Shown: positions 1-8,289 of the stretch, one piece after another
How the letters are laid out: every line of letters begins with the position of its first letter
Position numbering within the stretch: position 1 is the first letter of the stretch
Assembly: GCF_021502725.1 (NCBI RefSeq)
Contig: NZ_JAKFFS010000003.1
Span: forward strand, 434,001-498,000
Origin: Dyadobacter sp. CY345
Lineage (GTDB): Bacteria > Bacteroidota > Bacteroidia > Cytophagales > Spirosomataceae
Direction: 5' to 3'
Length of the DNA stretch: 64,000 bases
The notes under the pieces: generated by a model
Told to the model about the DNA's origin: nothing
Seen by the model: only the letters and a program-made list of their open reading frames with translations
The model's database searches: none
Position numbers and translations under genes: made by a program

Positions 1-686
1 CCGAGTTGAATTTTATCAATAGCCAAAACAAATACAATTCCTGGAACCGCAAAGAAATGTTTCATTTGCTCCAAAACTTCAACTGCATAACTTGGACGGC
101 AACGGTCTAATTCATCTATGAAAAAGACAACTGGCTTTTTGCTTTCCGTATCTTGCAAATATTCCTCTAACTGTTTCCTGAATTCTTCCAGACTACGTTT
201 CCTTGTAGCATAGCTTTCCACTTCTTTTTCAAGAATTTCAGTTGTGGCTTTTGTTGCACCTTCAATTCCATCTAAAAGTATTTTATTGTCTACATAACGA
301 TCAAGCATTGCTTTTGCGAAGGCCGGAAGAACATTTTTTGTCAGTACAGCTCCCTTTTTCAGTAGTGACTTAAACTTAGTTTTATCGTGATCTCCCGTTA
401 AAGTTTTTAATTCTGCAAGGATCGCAACAAGAGGATTACTTTCGAAATCATTTTCCCAAGCATTGAAATACAAGGTTTCAAAACCATTTTTTGCCAGATG
501 TTTCTGCCACATTTTAACAAAGGTGGTTTTCCCTGTTCCCCATTCGTTATTGATTGCGAGTACAAATCCATCTGCATAATTGTTGACAATACTGGTCAAA
601 ACGTGAGCGTATTTTTCTCTGTCCAATTTGCAATTAGCAAACGGAGCCTCTTGATTAATTATTAAATCGTTGTGTTTGATTTGCAT
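1..686 (-). CDS. KAP-family P-loop NTPase (3' end cut off by window edge)
   Basis: The gene starts at an ATG at 686 and runs off the left edge, giving 228 visible residues without a stop. Residues about 46-60 hold a Walker A motif (NNEWGTGKTTFVKMW), and residues about 185-198 hold a hydrophobic Walker B strand with PVVFFIDELDRCRP. The order GxWGxGKTT followed by FFIDELDRCRP is the signature of KAP P-loop NTPases. The sequence then continues with VLEQMKHFF and VFVLAIDKIQL, which are typical of the same family. KAP proteins are often membrane-associated and occur in mobile and defence-related settings, but no partner gene is visible here, so the role is unknown. The promoter side carries three large tandem palindromes, which suggests dedicated regulation (inference). 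Confidence 0.85.
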   Translation of the reverse strand, partial: MQIKHNDLIINQEAPFANCKLDREKYAHVLTSIVNNYADGFVLAINNEWGTGKTTFVKMWQKHLAKNGFETLYFNAWENDFESNPLVAILAELKTLTGDHDKTKFKSLLKKGAVLTKNVLPAFAKAMLDRYVDNKILLDGIEGATKATTEILEKEVESYATRKRSLEEFRKQLEEYLQDTESKKPVVFFIDELDRCRPSYAVEVLEQMKHFFAVPGIVFVLAIDKIQL

Positions 687-727
687 TGGTTCTGTTTAAA
701 GATATGAAGATTCGGTAAAGTTGAGTT

Positions 728-843
728 TTAGTTTAGATTTATAGGCAAAATCTAAACTAAAAAAATCCTTAGTTTAGATTTAGGGGTAAAATCTAAACTA
801 AGAAATCACTTAGTTTAGATTTGGGGCCAAAAACTAAACTAAG
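728..843. repeat. Three tandem palindromes upstream of the KAP NTPase gene
   Basis: Three inverted repeats follow each other with a period of 40-41 bp. Copy 1 has arms at 729-740 and 748-759, copy 2 at 768-781 and 789-802, and copy 3 at 809-822 and 830-843. The arm sequence is CTTAGTTTAGATTT with its complement, each copy has a 7-nt spacer, and only copy 3 has one mismatch within the arms. A further half site lies near 851-864. The array begins 42 bp upstream of the KAP start codon. Even spacing by about four helical turns suggests an operator for a dimeric DNA-binding protein. The rest of 687-996 shows no gene. Confidence 0.85.
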
Positions 844-996
844 GAAAAGTTAAGTTTAGTTTTTTGATGCTTCATCAATATTTAGGACAATTCCGGAACC
901 GGAGTGTCTTGGGAGAAAAATTTTGGAATGGTAAAGGCGGCTGTAATGCTGTATCAGATTGGTCTGTTTGCCTGGAAAGTGATGCCGCGTCAGACT

Positions 997-1634
997 TCAT
1001 TCCCGCTGCAATTCCCTTATATCAGCAATTAAATTTTGAATGGAAGGCAGGCTCAGACCGTTGTAGATTCCCCGTATATGGCGGTTTTTATCAGTAAGAA
1101 CGAAATTTTCTGTATGCAGAAAAACACTGGAATCCCGTTTTTCGCCTGCATCTTCTTCCACGAAGTAATACCGGCGTCCGAGGTCATAAATTTCACTTCT
1201 GCTTCCGGTAAGCAGCACCCACCTTTTGGAATCCACCTTGCGTGATTTTGCAAAAACGCGTAGTGCGGCCACATCGTCCTTATAGGGCATAACGGTGTGA
1301 GAAATCAACTGAATATCCTGGTCGTTGGGAAAGCTGTCCTGCAATATTTTCAAATTGGCAGTCATCCGCGGACAAATTCCCGGGCAACTTGTAAAAAAGA
1401 AATTGGCAACGCATATTTTTCCATGTTTTTTTCTGTGAACGGCTGTCCTGTATGCGCAGTCAGAGAAAACGGACGGATTTGGTGAAAGTTGTCCGGAACT
1501 GTTTTTTCGAAATTAGGGGTAAAATCAGCAGTATTGTAATATGGCAGTTTTCGCGCCTCTGAATTATTTTCAGCGTTTGAACCACAGGAAATGGTTAACA
1601 ACATGATCGAGGCAGAAAACAGATATTTTATCAT
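997..1634 (-). pseudogene. SCO1/SenC-family copper-binding lipoprotein, frameshifted
   Basis: Two overlapping reading frames together make one SCO protein. The 5' frame (1634 to about 1430) encodes a lipoprotein signal with lipobox LTISC and the start of the thioredoxin-like domain. The 3' frame (from about 1430 to 997) continues with GKICVANFFFTSCPGICP, which holds the CxxxC copper site, and later with the conserved His in FLHTENFVLTD. The frames join if one A is added to the A7 run (T run at 1426-1432 on the plus strand), because the conserved GK before the FFFT strand is then restored. SCO proteins deliver copper or act as thiol-disulfide proteins in the envelope. The gene lies downstream of a YHYH gene and a MORN-repeat gene. 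Whether this is a true mutation or a homopolymer sequencing error cannot be told here. Confidence 0.8.
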
Positions 1635-1668
1635 GTCAGATCGTTAAAATTGTTCTTATCAACCGACG

Positions 1669-2322
1669 TCATTGCTGACCTTTTATTTTTTGATTTAGCA
1701 GTGTATAACACAAGGCAGACTGCTGTAATCCGTAAGTGTGTCCGTCTTTTGCTACGTAGTTGAGAAAGAGTTTTCCATTTTCCCGCCATCCCTGTTGCAG
1801 CCCGTCTTCATGGTCATCTTTAAAATGGGCGAAAAGATAAGGCCGCCCATTTTTATACCACTTTTTCTGCATGCCTTGCCGCTTTTCCTGATCGTAGTTA
1901 TAGTCAAATTTTAGTGTCTTTCCATCAGGCCAATAACCATAGTGTCTGCCCGTCGCCATGTTACGGATATATTGCCGAACTTCAAACTGACCGCCGGTTT
2001 CATGAAAACTTAAATATTGTCCATGCATCATGCCATCCATAACCGACCTGAAATATTTAGGCCGGGAGTTTGGATACAACGCACTGACTACGCCGGTAAA
2101 TTTTTTATTATCCAAAAAATAAATGCCATTGCGAACTTCAAGTTTCGGCTCGGTTACTGAAATCGTATCTGATAGATCAAGATCTGGCAAACAACTGAAT
2201 TTGTGTACAACTGTCATTGCTGCCGGAGCTTTGTCCTGATGCAAAAAGCTTGTCGCCGCAATCAAAAAACATCCGGTTACCAGTAAGATCGCATTATTCT
2301 GTAAAAGTGCCTTTCGTGCCAT
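1669..2322 (-). CDS. MORN-repeat (YwqK-like) secreted protein
   Basis: This 217-residue protein has an N-terminal hydrophobic segment (residues about 10-26) that looks like a signal peptide or anchor. Several short repeats follow with the pattern NGRPY/NGKLF plus G-x-x-x-x-x-x-NG, as in GMQKKWYKNGRPYLFAHF and GLQQGWRENGKLFLNYV. These are the MORN-variant repeats of proteins often annotated as YwqK antitoxin-like. Its start codon lies 29 bases inside the end of the upstream YHYH gene, so translation is probably coupled. The SCO gene follows 34 bp downstream. The three genes form one operon of unknown function; a link to copper handling is only suggested by the SCO member. Confidence 0.75.
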   Translation of the reverse strand: MARKALLQNNAILLVTGCFLIAATSFLHQDKAPAAMTVVHKFSCLPDLDLSDTISVTEPKLEVRNGIYFLDNKKFTGVVSALYPNSRPKYFRSVMDGMMHGQYLSFHETGGQFEVRQYIRNMATGRHYGYWPDGKTLKFDYNYDQEKRQGMQKKWYKNGRPYLFAHFKDDHEDGLQQGWRENGKLFLNYVAKDGHTYGLQQSALCYTLLNQKIKGQQ

Positions 2323-3043
2323 AATAGCTACCTGATTTCAGAATATAATAACCTGTATTCAAATAGTTTTCATTCCGGGTATGATAGTGATAGATGCCGT
2401 CAGGAAATTCAGTTGTAGCAGCGGTATGACCGTTATAAGCGTCCAGGTTGCTCGGATAAGTACCGTCTTTATCTTTTCTGCCGTACAAAGGAAACCCGTC
2501 ACGGATAAAGCCTACCAGATTGGCGTCGTCGACCGTAGTATAGGTGCCGGTTACGTGATAATGGTAATTTGCAGACTGCGCAGGGTGTGCGCCGGCACCA
2601 TCAAAAGAAGTAATTGTACCTGCATCAAGCGGGATACCACCTGCTTCGGTATTATTAAAAATAGGAACACCATTCAATGCCATACCGATAGCGAAAAGTC
2701 CCGTGGCTTCATGTGTGGTTGCGGCAGCCGGTTTAGCAGGGATGGTCATGGTATAATTCTGAATACCTATTGTACCGTTGGGATTAGTCTGATGGCCTAT
2801 TGGAAATGGTTCATACATAGCACTGCTAGTACCCCAGTAGGGTGACTTATGGTTTGGCCGTCCATCGCTTGTGATTACCAGATTATCGCCACTGGTCGTA
2901 ACGGTGGCACTGCCTGCAAATTTTGCCTTAGCCACCGTAGTTATGTCAACACCTGACATTACGATCGGTTCGGTAGTATCTTCGTCGTTATTTTTGCATG
3001 CCAATAGTCCAAGCAAGAGCATTGGCAATATCATCTTTTTCAT
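2294..3043 (-). CDS. YHYH-domain lipoprotein
   Basis: The 249-residue protein begins with a type II signal peptide ending in LLGLLACKNN, so it is a lipoprotein. The mature part carries the two hallmark motifs of the YHYH family, ANYHYHVTG and GIYHYHTRN, spaced about 50 residues apart, with GFPLYGRKDKDG between them. The biochemical role of YHYH proteins is not established; the histidine-rich motifs suggest metal binding (inference). It is the first gene of the minus-strand trio with the MORN and SCO genes, and it overlaps the next gene by 29 bases. Confidence 0.85.
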   Translation of the reverse strand: MKKMILPMLLLGLLACKNNDEDTTEPIVMSGVDITTVAKAKFAGSATVTTSGDNLVITSDGRPNHKSPYWGTSSAMYEPFPIGHQTNPNGTIGIQNYTMTIPAKPAAATTHEATGLFAIGMALNGVPIFNNTEAGGIPLDAGTITSFDGAGAHPAQSANYHYHVTGTYTTVDDANLVGFIRDGFPLYGRKDKDGTYPSNLDAYNGHTAATTEFPDGIYHYHTRNENYLNTGYYILKSGSYYGTKGTFTE

Positions 3044-3198
3044 ACTTTAAGCTGTTTAGTGTGTGTATTAATTTCAATTATTGAGCGTCACTCTACGATA
3101 AATTTAATGTAAAGAGCTCATTAGCTTTACTATGACTTATCTTGTAGGGGAATGTCACATATCGTCGGCAATATGGCGCGCTCAACTTCAATTATGCT

Positions 3199-3257
3199 AA
3201 AAAAAATTGTGCAGCCTCAAACTTACCTTATGTGGAATAAGTGTTGACGCTGCACAA
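3199..3257 (-). terminator. Rho-independent terminator of the SDR gene
   Basis: Arms TTGTGCAGC (3207-3215) and GCTGCACAA (3249-3257) pair perfectly, and pairing extends inward through TCAA/TTGA after one C-C mismatch. Read on the minus strand, the stem is followed by a run of eight T residues. It lies 56 bp past the SDR stop codon. The rest of the 3044-3312 spacer shows nothing recognisable. Confidence 0.75.
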
Positions 3258-3312
3258 AATAGAAGAGATTATAGCTTACCCGGTTGTTTACAATAAATAA
3301 TCCAATCCGAAT

Positions 3313-4047
3313 CTACCAGGGACATTCGCTTTCCGGAAAATATTCTTCACTGAAATACTTGCCCGTTGGCCCGTCCTGGCCGATTAATGCATATTTAGCA
3401 ATGCGTTCTCCCGCTTCTTCCACGGTACTTGTACCCTGATGTCCTGTGAAATCTGTTTTCGTCCATCCGGGACAAACTGCGTTGACTTTAAAGGAAGTGT
3501 CACGGAGGGCATGGGCAAGATTAACCGTGTACATGTTAAGTGCCGATTTACTGGATTGGTATACTGCCAGCTTGGTATCGTATCCGGGATTGGAAGTATC
3601 TGCTGCCAGGCTGAGCGAAGCCATGGCAGTGCTCACATTTACAATTCGCGGTTCCTGCGAATTTTTAAGAAGATCAATGAATGCCTGCGTGACCCGGACT
3701 ACACCGAAGACATTGGTTTCATAAACAGTTTTAAATTGATCAATCGTTGCATCAAGCGCAGATTGTGGAAATCCACCTGACACACCTGCATTATTGACTA
3801 ATATATCCAGAACCTGTGTTTTACCTCCGATTATCTCATGGGCAGCATTAACCGAATCCTGATTGCTGACATCCAATTGTATTGCTTCAACGTTGTCGAT
3901 GCCGTCGGTTTTAAGCTTTTCTACGGCGGCAAGGCCACTTTCCAGATTCCTGGCTCCTAAATAAACGAAAAATCCGTTTTGTGCAAGTTTTCTGACAACT
4001 TCCAAACCTATACCCTTATTTGCTCCTGTTACTAATGCTGTTTTCAT
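3313..4047 (-). CDS. SDR-family NAD(P)-dependent oxidoreductase
   Basis: The 244-residue length and motifs fit a classical short-chain dehydrogenase. The nucleotide-binding motif TGANKGIG is at residues 7-14, NNAG at about 85-88, and the catalytic Tyr163 and Lys167 lie in YQSSK. The active-site Ser is probably in the NVST stretch near residue 139. The N at position 10 of the glycine motif is like the carbonyl-reductase-type members, but the substrate cannot be read from the sequence. The upstream gene on the same strand is an AraC regulator, 70 bp away, which may control it (inference). Confidence 0.9.
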   Translation of the reverse strand: MKTALVTGANKGIGLEVVRKLAQNGFFVYLGARNLESGLAAVEKLKTDGIDNVEAIQLDVSNQDSVNAAHEIIGGKTQVLDILVNNAGVSGGFPQSALDATIDQFKTVYETNVFGVVRVTQAFIDLLKNSQEPRIVNVSTAMASLSLAADTSNPGYDTKLAVYQSSKSALNMYTVNLAHALRDTSFKVNAVCPGWTKTDFTGHQGTSTVEEAGERIAKYALIGQDGPTGKYFSEEYFPESECPW

Positions 4048-4117
4048 CTGATTGTTTATTTAAATCTAACAAAGCAAAAGTAGCTGACAAGAAATTTGTG
4101 AAGGTGGACAAATCATT

Positions 4118-4996
4118 TTAATTACTGGACAAATCATGATGATCCGCCAGAAATGCGCTGACGCTCTTGCCCGTATTTTTCTTAAACAGCCGGGAAAAAT
4201 AATCAGGATCGTTAAAACCAAGTTCGTAAGCCAGTTCTTTAACAGACAATGTAGAATATTGAAGCTTCCGTTGAGCCTCGAGCATAAGCCGGTTTGTCAT
4301 CCATTCTTTTGGAGAAACACCTGAAAATTCTTTCACGACGCCATAAAGACTGCTTGTGGTCATGGCTAGTTTTTCTGCAATTGTGTGCACATCGTGCTGC
4401 TCGGTCAGATGTGTTTCCACAGCAAGTTTAAACGCAATGTATTTGGATAACTTAGAATTTGGTGTGACGTGATGATCGCTTTGCTCAAAATAAGCACTGT
4501 TAATCTCGGTCAGCAGCGTATTAAAATGTGCTAAAATGATCTCCGTGCTTTTTGGCTTTCCAGGCGTATGAAGCAGGTGGAATAGATGTGAAAAAATCGA
4601 CTTTACGCGTTCCCTTGCATCCATATTAAAAGTTATCTTATTTGTATTAAGCGGGTTTAACAGGAAGGGAAATGAATTAGGAAGCAGCACCAGAATATTT
4701 TCATCAAAGGCAATTTTGTAATTTAAGTTTTGACCGCTTTTAGCAGGATTCAGGAAAATCTGATTGGGGAGCCCAATGATCATCTGGCCATCGGAAATAT
4801 CAATATCTTTTAGATCAACTTTGTATGTTTCCGAACCTTGTGCTAAGAAAACAAAAGAATAATGAGCCAGTTTGTGTGGCCTCAGAAGTTTTTTTAAAAT
4901 GTCATCCGGTAAGCCAATCTTGCAATTCTCATTCACCGTCAATGATAATTTATCATGGTGTTTGATCTTTTCTAATAATCCCGTAGTCTCTTGCAT
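4118..4996 (-). CDS. AraC-family transcriptional regulator
   Basis: The 292-residue protein has an N-terminal ligand/dimer region and a C-terminal pair of helix-turn-helix motifs. The second of these, LSVKELAYELGFNDPDYFSRLFKKNTGKS (about residues 252-280), is the typical AraC signature. The region AEKLAMTTSSLYGVVKEFSGVSP is the first HTH. It sits between the SDR gene downstream and a divergently transcribed VOC gene, so it could regulate either or both. The effector is unknown. Confidence 0.9.
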   Translation of the reverse strand: MQETTGLLEKIKHHDKLSLTVNENCKIGLPDDILKKLLRPHKLAHYSFVFLAQGSETYKVDLKDIDISDGQMIIGLPNQIFLNPAKSGQNLNYKIAFDENILVLLPNSFPFLLNPLNTNKITFNMDARERVKSIFSHLFHLLHTPGKPKSTEIILAHFNTLLTEINSAYFEQSDHHVTPNSKLSKYIAFKLAVETHLTEQHDVHTIAEKLAMTTSSLYGVVKEFSGVSPKEWMTNRLMLEAQRKLQYSTLSVKELAYELGFNDPDYFSRLFKKNTGKSVSAFLADHHDLSSN

Positions 4997-5120
4997 TTGG
5001 TCGTCATTTTCTAAACAAAGATGATAAAAGAAATAGAGATGCCTTCTGGTTATTTTATTAAGTCATAAATAGCCATCTTATTCGGCTTAAATACCCCTTA
5101 AATAAGAAATCTGTTGATCG

Positions 5121-5128
5121 TAACTTTG
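5121..5128 (+). promoter_or_regulatory. Candidate -7 element of the VOC gene
   Basis: TAACTTTG matches the Bacteroidota -7 consensus TAnnTTTG and lies 30 bp before the start codon, between the divergent AraC and VOC genes. No good TTG element lies at the expected distance upstream, so the promoter may depend on an activator. Confidence 0.4.
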
Positions 5129-5157
5129 GTGAATAACAATCTGAAAAGATAAGAAAA

Positions 5158-5664
5158 ATGAACGATATTAATAAGACCATCGCAGAACTTGAATTTGCCC
5201 AGATCGGATGGGTCGTGCCGGATATTTATGTCGCTTTGAAATTCCTTTCAGGTGTCATGGGTATCGCAGGCTTTCCGGAGCCGGAACACGTTCGTGCGCA
5301 GGATTTAGACATGCATTATCACGGAACAGTTGTGGCAGGTGAATGGCTCACAACCCAAACTTTTAACGGCGGTTCCTTCATCGAACTTGTTCAGCCTCTT
5401 TCAGGTCAAAGCATGTTTCACGATTACCTTGAAAAGTACCCTGCCGGGGGCACTCAGCACCTCGCATTTAGGTTGCCAGTCAGCGATTTTGAAAAAGTTA
5501 CCAGCAATTTGCGCGAGCAAGGTTATGCCGTTATTAGTGAAGTCGATCATCCAATTGCAAGAATGATTTTCTTTGATACATATCAAACGCTGGGTGTCGC
5601 TATCGAAATTATGGGCATTACTCCGGAAGGCTGGGAAGCCATTGAAAAAATGAAAACCCAGTGA
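5158..5664 (+). CDS. VOC (glyoxalase/dioxygenase fold) protein
   Basis: The 168-residue protein shows the paired beta-alpha-beta-beta-beta modules of the vicinal oxygen chelate fold. The first starts at FAQIGWVVPDIYVALKFL and the second at GGTQHLAFRLPVSDFEKVTSNL. Candidate metal ligands are Gln in FAQIG, His in TQHLAF and Glu in GVAIEIMG, as in glyoxalase I-like proteins. The reaction is not identifiable. It is divergent from an AraC regulator and ends 17 bp from the convergent end of a second AraC gene. Confidence 0.8.
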   Translation: MNDINKTIAELEFAQIGWVVPDIYVALKFLSGVMGIAGFPEPEHVRAQDLDMHYHGTVVAGEWLTTQTFNGGSFIELVQPLSGQSMFHDYLEKYPAGGTQHLAFRLPVSDFEKVTSNLREQGYAVISEVDHPIARMIFFDTYQTLGVAIEIMGITPEGWEAIEKMKTQ

Positions 5665-5681
5665 TAAGAATTTTAAACGGA

Positions 5682-6485
5682 CTATTCCGTTGGCGTCTTA
5701 CCGAATTTTTTCTTAAAGGAATGCGAAAAATGAGACAGGCTTTCAAAACCCAGGTCTAAGTAAATAGCAGATGGTTTTTTATGTTTATTTTCGATCAGAT
5801 GCTTTGCTTCGATCAGTCTTTTTTCAAGGAGCCAGTGACGTGGCGGCATACCAAATATTTTTTGAAAATCGCGTTTGAATCCAGCCAGACTTCTCCCGGT
5901 AAGTGCTGCGAACTTTTCTACCGGGATGTTGTAGTGGAAGTTACTGAGCATAAATCTTTCCAGATCCATCTTGTAAGGTTCAGAAAAGTCGAACAGATAT
6001 TCCTGTAATTCCGGCATTGAGTAAAGTAAAAGATGAACAGCTTCCCTCACTTTAAGCATGCCCATTGAACGGATAATTTTTTCCTCCGGATTGCGGACAT
6101 ACGGAAGAATAGACTGGAAGAAAGCTTTAAGATATTCGTTTCCGGGAATTAGAATATTCGGTGGACCCGTATACTTGCTTCCCGTCTCAATCTGTTCTTC
6201 CAGGGCTATCTGCCTGAGCAGGTTTTCCTGCAACCTGATTACAATGGTCTGGTATTGATTGTCTTCCAACGGAGTTTTAGTAATTTCTGCCAGCTGATTT
6301 TTTTGTATCAGCAGCATTTGACCGCGCCTCATGGAAATTTTTTCACTGGAAGTTTCCATTGAAAAACTTCCTGAAACCTGCAATACCAAAGTGGTGTGTT
6401 CCAGGAATGCCACTTTTTCTTTTCTCTTGGTTGAGAGATAAGAAAAAAAGATCACTCCCGGAAGGATTTCATTAGGATTCGTCAT
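5682..6485 (-). CDS. AraC-family transcriptional regulator
   Basis: The 267-residue protein has an N-terminal cupin-like sensor half (SFSMETSSEKISMRRGQMLLIQKN, about 37-60) and a C-terminal AraC HTH pair. The second HTH has the signature YLDLGFESLSHFSHSFKKKFG at about residues 242-262. The C-terminus KTPTE ends the domain abruptly, as is common. It lies 36 bp downstream of an aldo/keto reductase gene on the same strand, so the two may form an operon, with the reductase as a possible target. Confidence 0.88.
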   Translation of the reverse strand: MTNPNEILPGVIFFSYLSTKRKEKVAFLEHTTLVLQVSGSFSMETSSEKISMRRGQMLLIQKNQLAEITKTPLEDNQYQTIVIRLQENLLRQIALEEQIETGSKYTGPPNILIPGNEYLKAFFQSILPYVRNPEEKIIRSMGMLKVREAVHLLLYSMPELQEYLFDFSEPYKMDLERFMLSNFHYNIPVEKFAALTGRSLAGFKRDFQKIFGMPPRHWLLEKRLIEAKHLIENKHKKPSAIYLDLGFESLSHFSHSFKKKFGKTPTE

Positions 6486-6521
6486 GAAGTAAAGATATCA
6501 AAAACGAGATGATGTTGGGCA

Positions 6522-7493
6522 CTACCTCTGAAGGTAAGTGTCGCCCAAAATTTTACCGGCGGAAAAATGGTCATTAAGTGTACGAATTTCAGCGGGCGTA
6601 AACTGGATCTGCATTGCCTGCATATTTTCCGGTAACCGTGATCTTTTGCTCATGCTCACCAAAGGCATAATATGGTCGCCTTGAGCATTGACCCAGGCGA
6701 TCGCGAGTTGTGTTGGGGAATATCCCTTTTCGTTGGCCATTTGTTTCAATAAATCTACTTTTTCCAGATTTTTGATCAGATTTTCTCCCTGGAAACGTGA
6801 GAAATGATTTTGGTAAGCGTCAGCAGGAAGCGGCGATTTCATTTGGCCGGTCAATAATCCTTCGGCGGTATTGGCAAACGCCACGACACCGATACCCAGC
6901 GCTTTGGCCGTCGGAAGCAGATCATTTTCAATCTGACGGTCGGCAAGTGAATAGGCGATTTCCAACGCAGTGACAGGATGAATACTATTTGCTTCGCGCA
7001 GCTGATCGGCGGTAATTTCTGAGACACCCAAATGCCTGACCTTTCCCTCTGTGATCAAATCAGCAATTGTTCCAATCACATCTTCCACAGGGACGCTGCC
7101 ATCAAGTCTGCATGGCTGATAAAGATCAATGGTATCAATTCCGAGGCGCACCAGAGAATAATTGATAAAGTTTTTGATAGCAACAGGGCGCAAATCCAGC
7201 CCTATCCATTGGCTATTATAAAAAATAGCTCCAAATTTGACACTTATAAACGCGTCGTCCCGCCGGCCTTTAATGGCCTTGCCTATCAGCATTTCATTGT
7301 GGCCGCTGCCGTAAAAGTCTCCTGTGTTTAAAAAATTGATACCATTGTCCAGTGCTTCTCGCATGGTAGCAATACTTTCAGTTTCGTCGCCCAATGCGCT
7401 TCCCCAGACTGGCGACATGCGCATGCAGCCAAGGCCTAGTTTAGATACAAGTGGTCCGTTTACTCCCAGATTTATTTTTGTTATCGTTGTCAT
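6522..7493 (-). CDS. Aldo/keto reductase
   Basis: The 323-residue protein follows the aldo/keto reductase TIM-barrel plan. LGLGCMRMS is near the N-terminus, NGINFLNTGDFYGSGHNE holds the catalytic Asp and Tyr, and VSVKFGA holds the Lys. The position of the usual catalytic His is occupied by Cys in DLYQPCRLDGSVP, a departure from the common YxxHRxD motif. KVRHLGVSE is the conserved strand-6 motif. Because of the His change, activity may differ from standard family members. The gene is followed by an AraC regulator on the same strand. Confidence 0.9.
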   Translation of the reverse strand: MTTITKINLGVNGPLVSKLGLGCMRMSPVWGSALGDETESIATMREALDNGINFLNTGDFYGSGHNEMLIGKAIKGRRDDAFISVKFGAIFYNSQWIGLDLRPVAIKNFINYSLVRLGIDTIDLYQPCRLDGSVPVEDVIGTIADLITEGKVRHLGVSEITADQLREANSIHPVTALEIAYSLADRQIENDLLPTAKALGIGVVAFANTAEGLLTGQMKSPLPADAYQNHFSRFQGENLIKNLEKVDLLKQMANEKGYSPTQLAIAWVNAQGDHIMPLVSMSKRSRLPENMQAMQIQFTPAEIRTLNDHFSAGKILGDTYLQR

Positions 7494-7813
7494 TGCTGTT
7501 GTTTTTATAAATTTAACGATACAAAGGTGGTCGATGGGCTCCGTAATAATTTTCCTCTACGGCTCAAATAACTTGTCTGTACGGCTCAGTTGATTTTAGG
7601 CGGTAGGCAGGAGGTTATTTCCTTTTATTACAGAGTCATCTAGTCCATCATTGAGACTGAAATTCAGCTATTTGACAATCTGCGAATGGGGTAGTGATAT
7701 TGATTGCGTTATATTCTACGTTAGTTTTTTTGCTGAGATTATTTGTTTTAATAAAAGTGCAACATTAGTTAACCTAATATCAGGAACCGAATATTTTGAA
7801 TCCGAAAAGCTGA
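7494..7813. other. Intergenic region between divergent reductase and barstar genes
   Basis: This 320-bp stretch holds the upstream regions of two divergent genes. A 61-codon frame at 7651-7836 overlaps the barstar start, resembles no family I know and has no composition unlike spacer DNA, so it was not called. No convincing promoter, repeat or RNA element was recognised. Confidence 0.5.
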
Positions 7814-8206
7814 ATGAAGAAAGAAATATTTATTAATGGCAGCTCGGTCAAAGATATAGCGACTTTTTATGAAGAAATTAATCGCATATTTATGTCGAAA
7901 GAGGATTGGACGTTAGGCTGTAGTCTGGATGCGTTCAATGATTTGTTATATGGAGGATTTGGGATAATAAAGGGTAAGGAACCAATAAAACTGGTCTGGC
8001 TTGATTCGAACCAAAGCAGGGAAGCGCTTGGCTATCAAACAACTAAACTTTACTATGAAGAAAAACTGAAACCCAATTCTCGTTTCAATAAAGAAATGTT
8101 TCAGGAAAAACTGGCGGCTCTGGAAAACGGGACAGGGGAAACTTATTTTGATATAATATTATCAATCATTTCCGAACATGAAAATATTGAGCTGGATTTG
8201 AAATAA
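7814..8206 (+). CDS. Barstar-family ribonuclease inhibitor
   Basis: The 130-residue protein matches barstar. An N-terminal strand with INGSSVKDIATFYEEINRIF leads into the helix and inhibitory loop LGCSLDAFNDLLYGGFG, where the Asp residues plug the active site of barnase-type RNases. Later segments are less conserved. In this part of the window there is no barnase or polymorphic-toxin gene, so it is an orphan immunity gene. It may protect against a toxin from elsewhere in the genome or from competitors (inference). Confidence 0.82.
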   Translation: MKKEIFINGSSVKDIATFYEEINRIFMSKEDWTLGCSLDAFNDLLYGGFGIIKGKEPIKLVWLDSNQSREALGYQTTKLYYEEKLKPNSRFNKEMFQEKLAALENGTGETYFDIILSIISEHENIELDLK

Positions 8207-8241
8207 ATGCATTAAGGCAGAGAAATTATAACAATTAAATC

Positions 8242-8274
8242 AGGCAGGCTCAGATAATATCTCTTAGCCTGCCT
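8242..8274. terminator. Bidirectional terminator between barstar and VOC genes
   Basis: A perfect 9-bp stem, AGGCAGGCT (8242-8250) with AGCCTGCCT (8266-8274), lies between the convergent barstar and VOC genes. T-rich tracts follow on both strands. Confidence 0.7.
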
Positions 8275-8289
8275 ATTTTAGTTAGTTGA

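Noticed and set aside
728-843. The palindromes as a CRISPR array or rho-independent terminators
   Set aside because: The spacers are short and alike, and no T runs follow the stems.
864-1097. Plus-strand open frame of 77 codons at the end of the palindrome region
   Set aside because: It overlaps the frameshifted SCO gene in another frame and its product has no recognisable pattern.
7651-7836. 61-codon open frame upstream of the barstar gene
   Set aside because: It overlaps the barstar start, resembles no known family and lacks a promoter.
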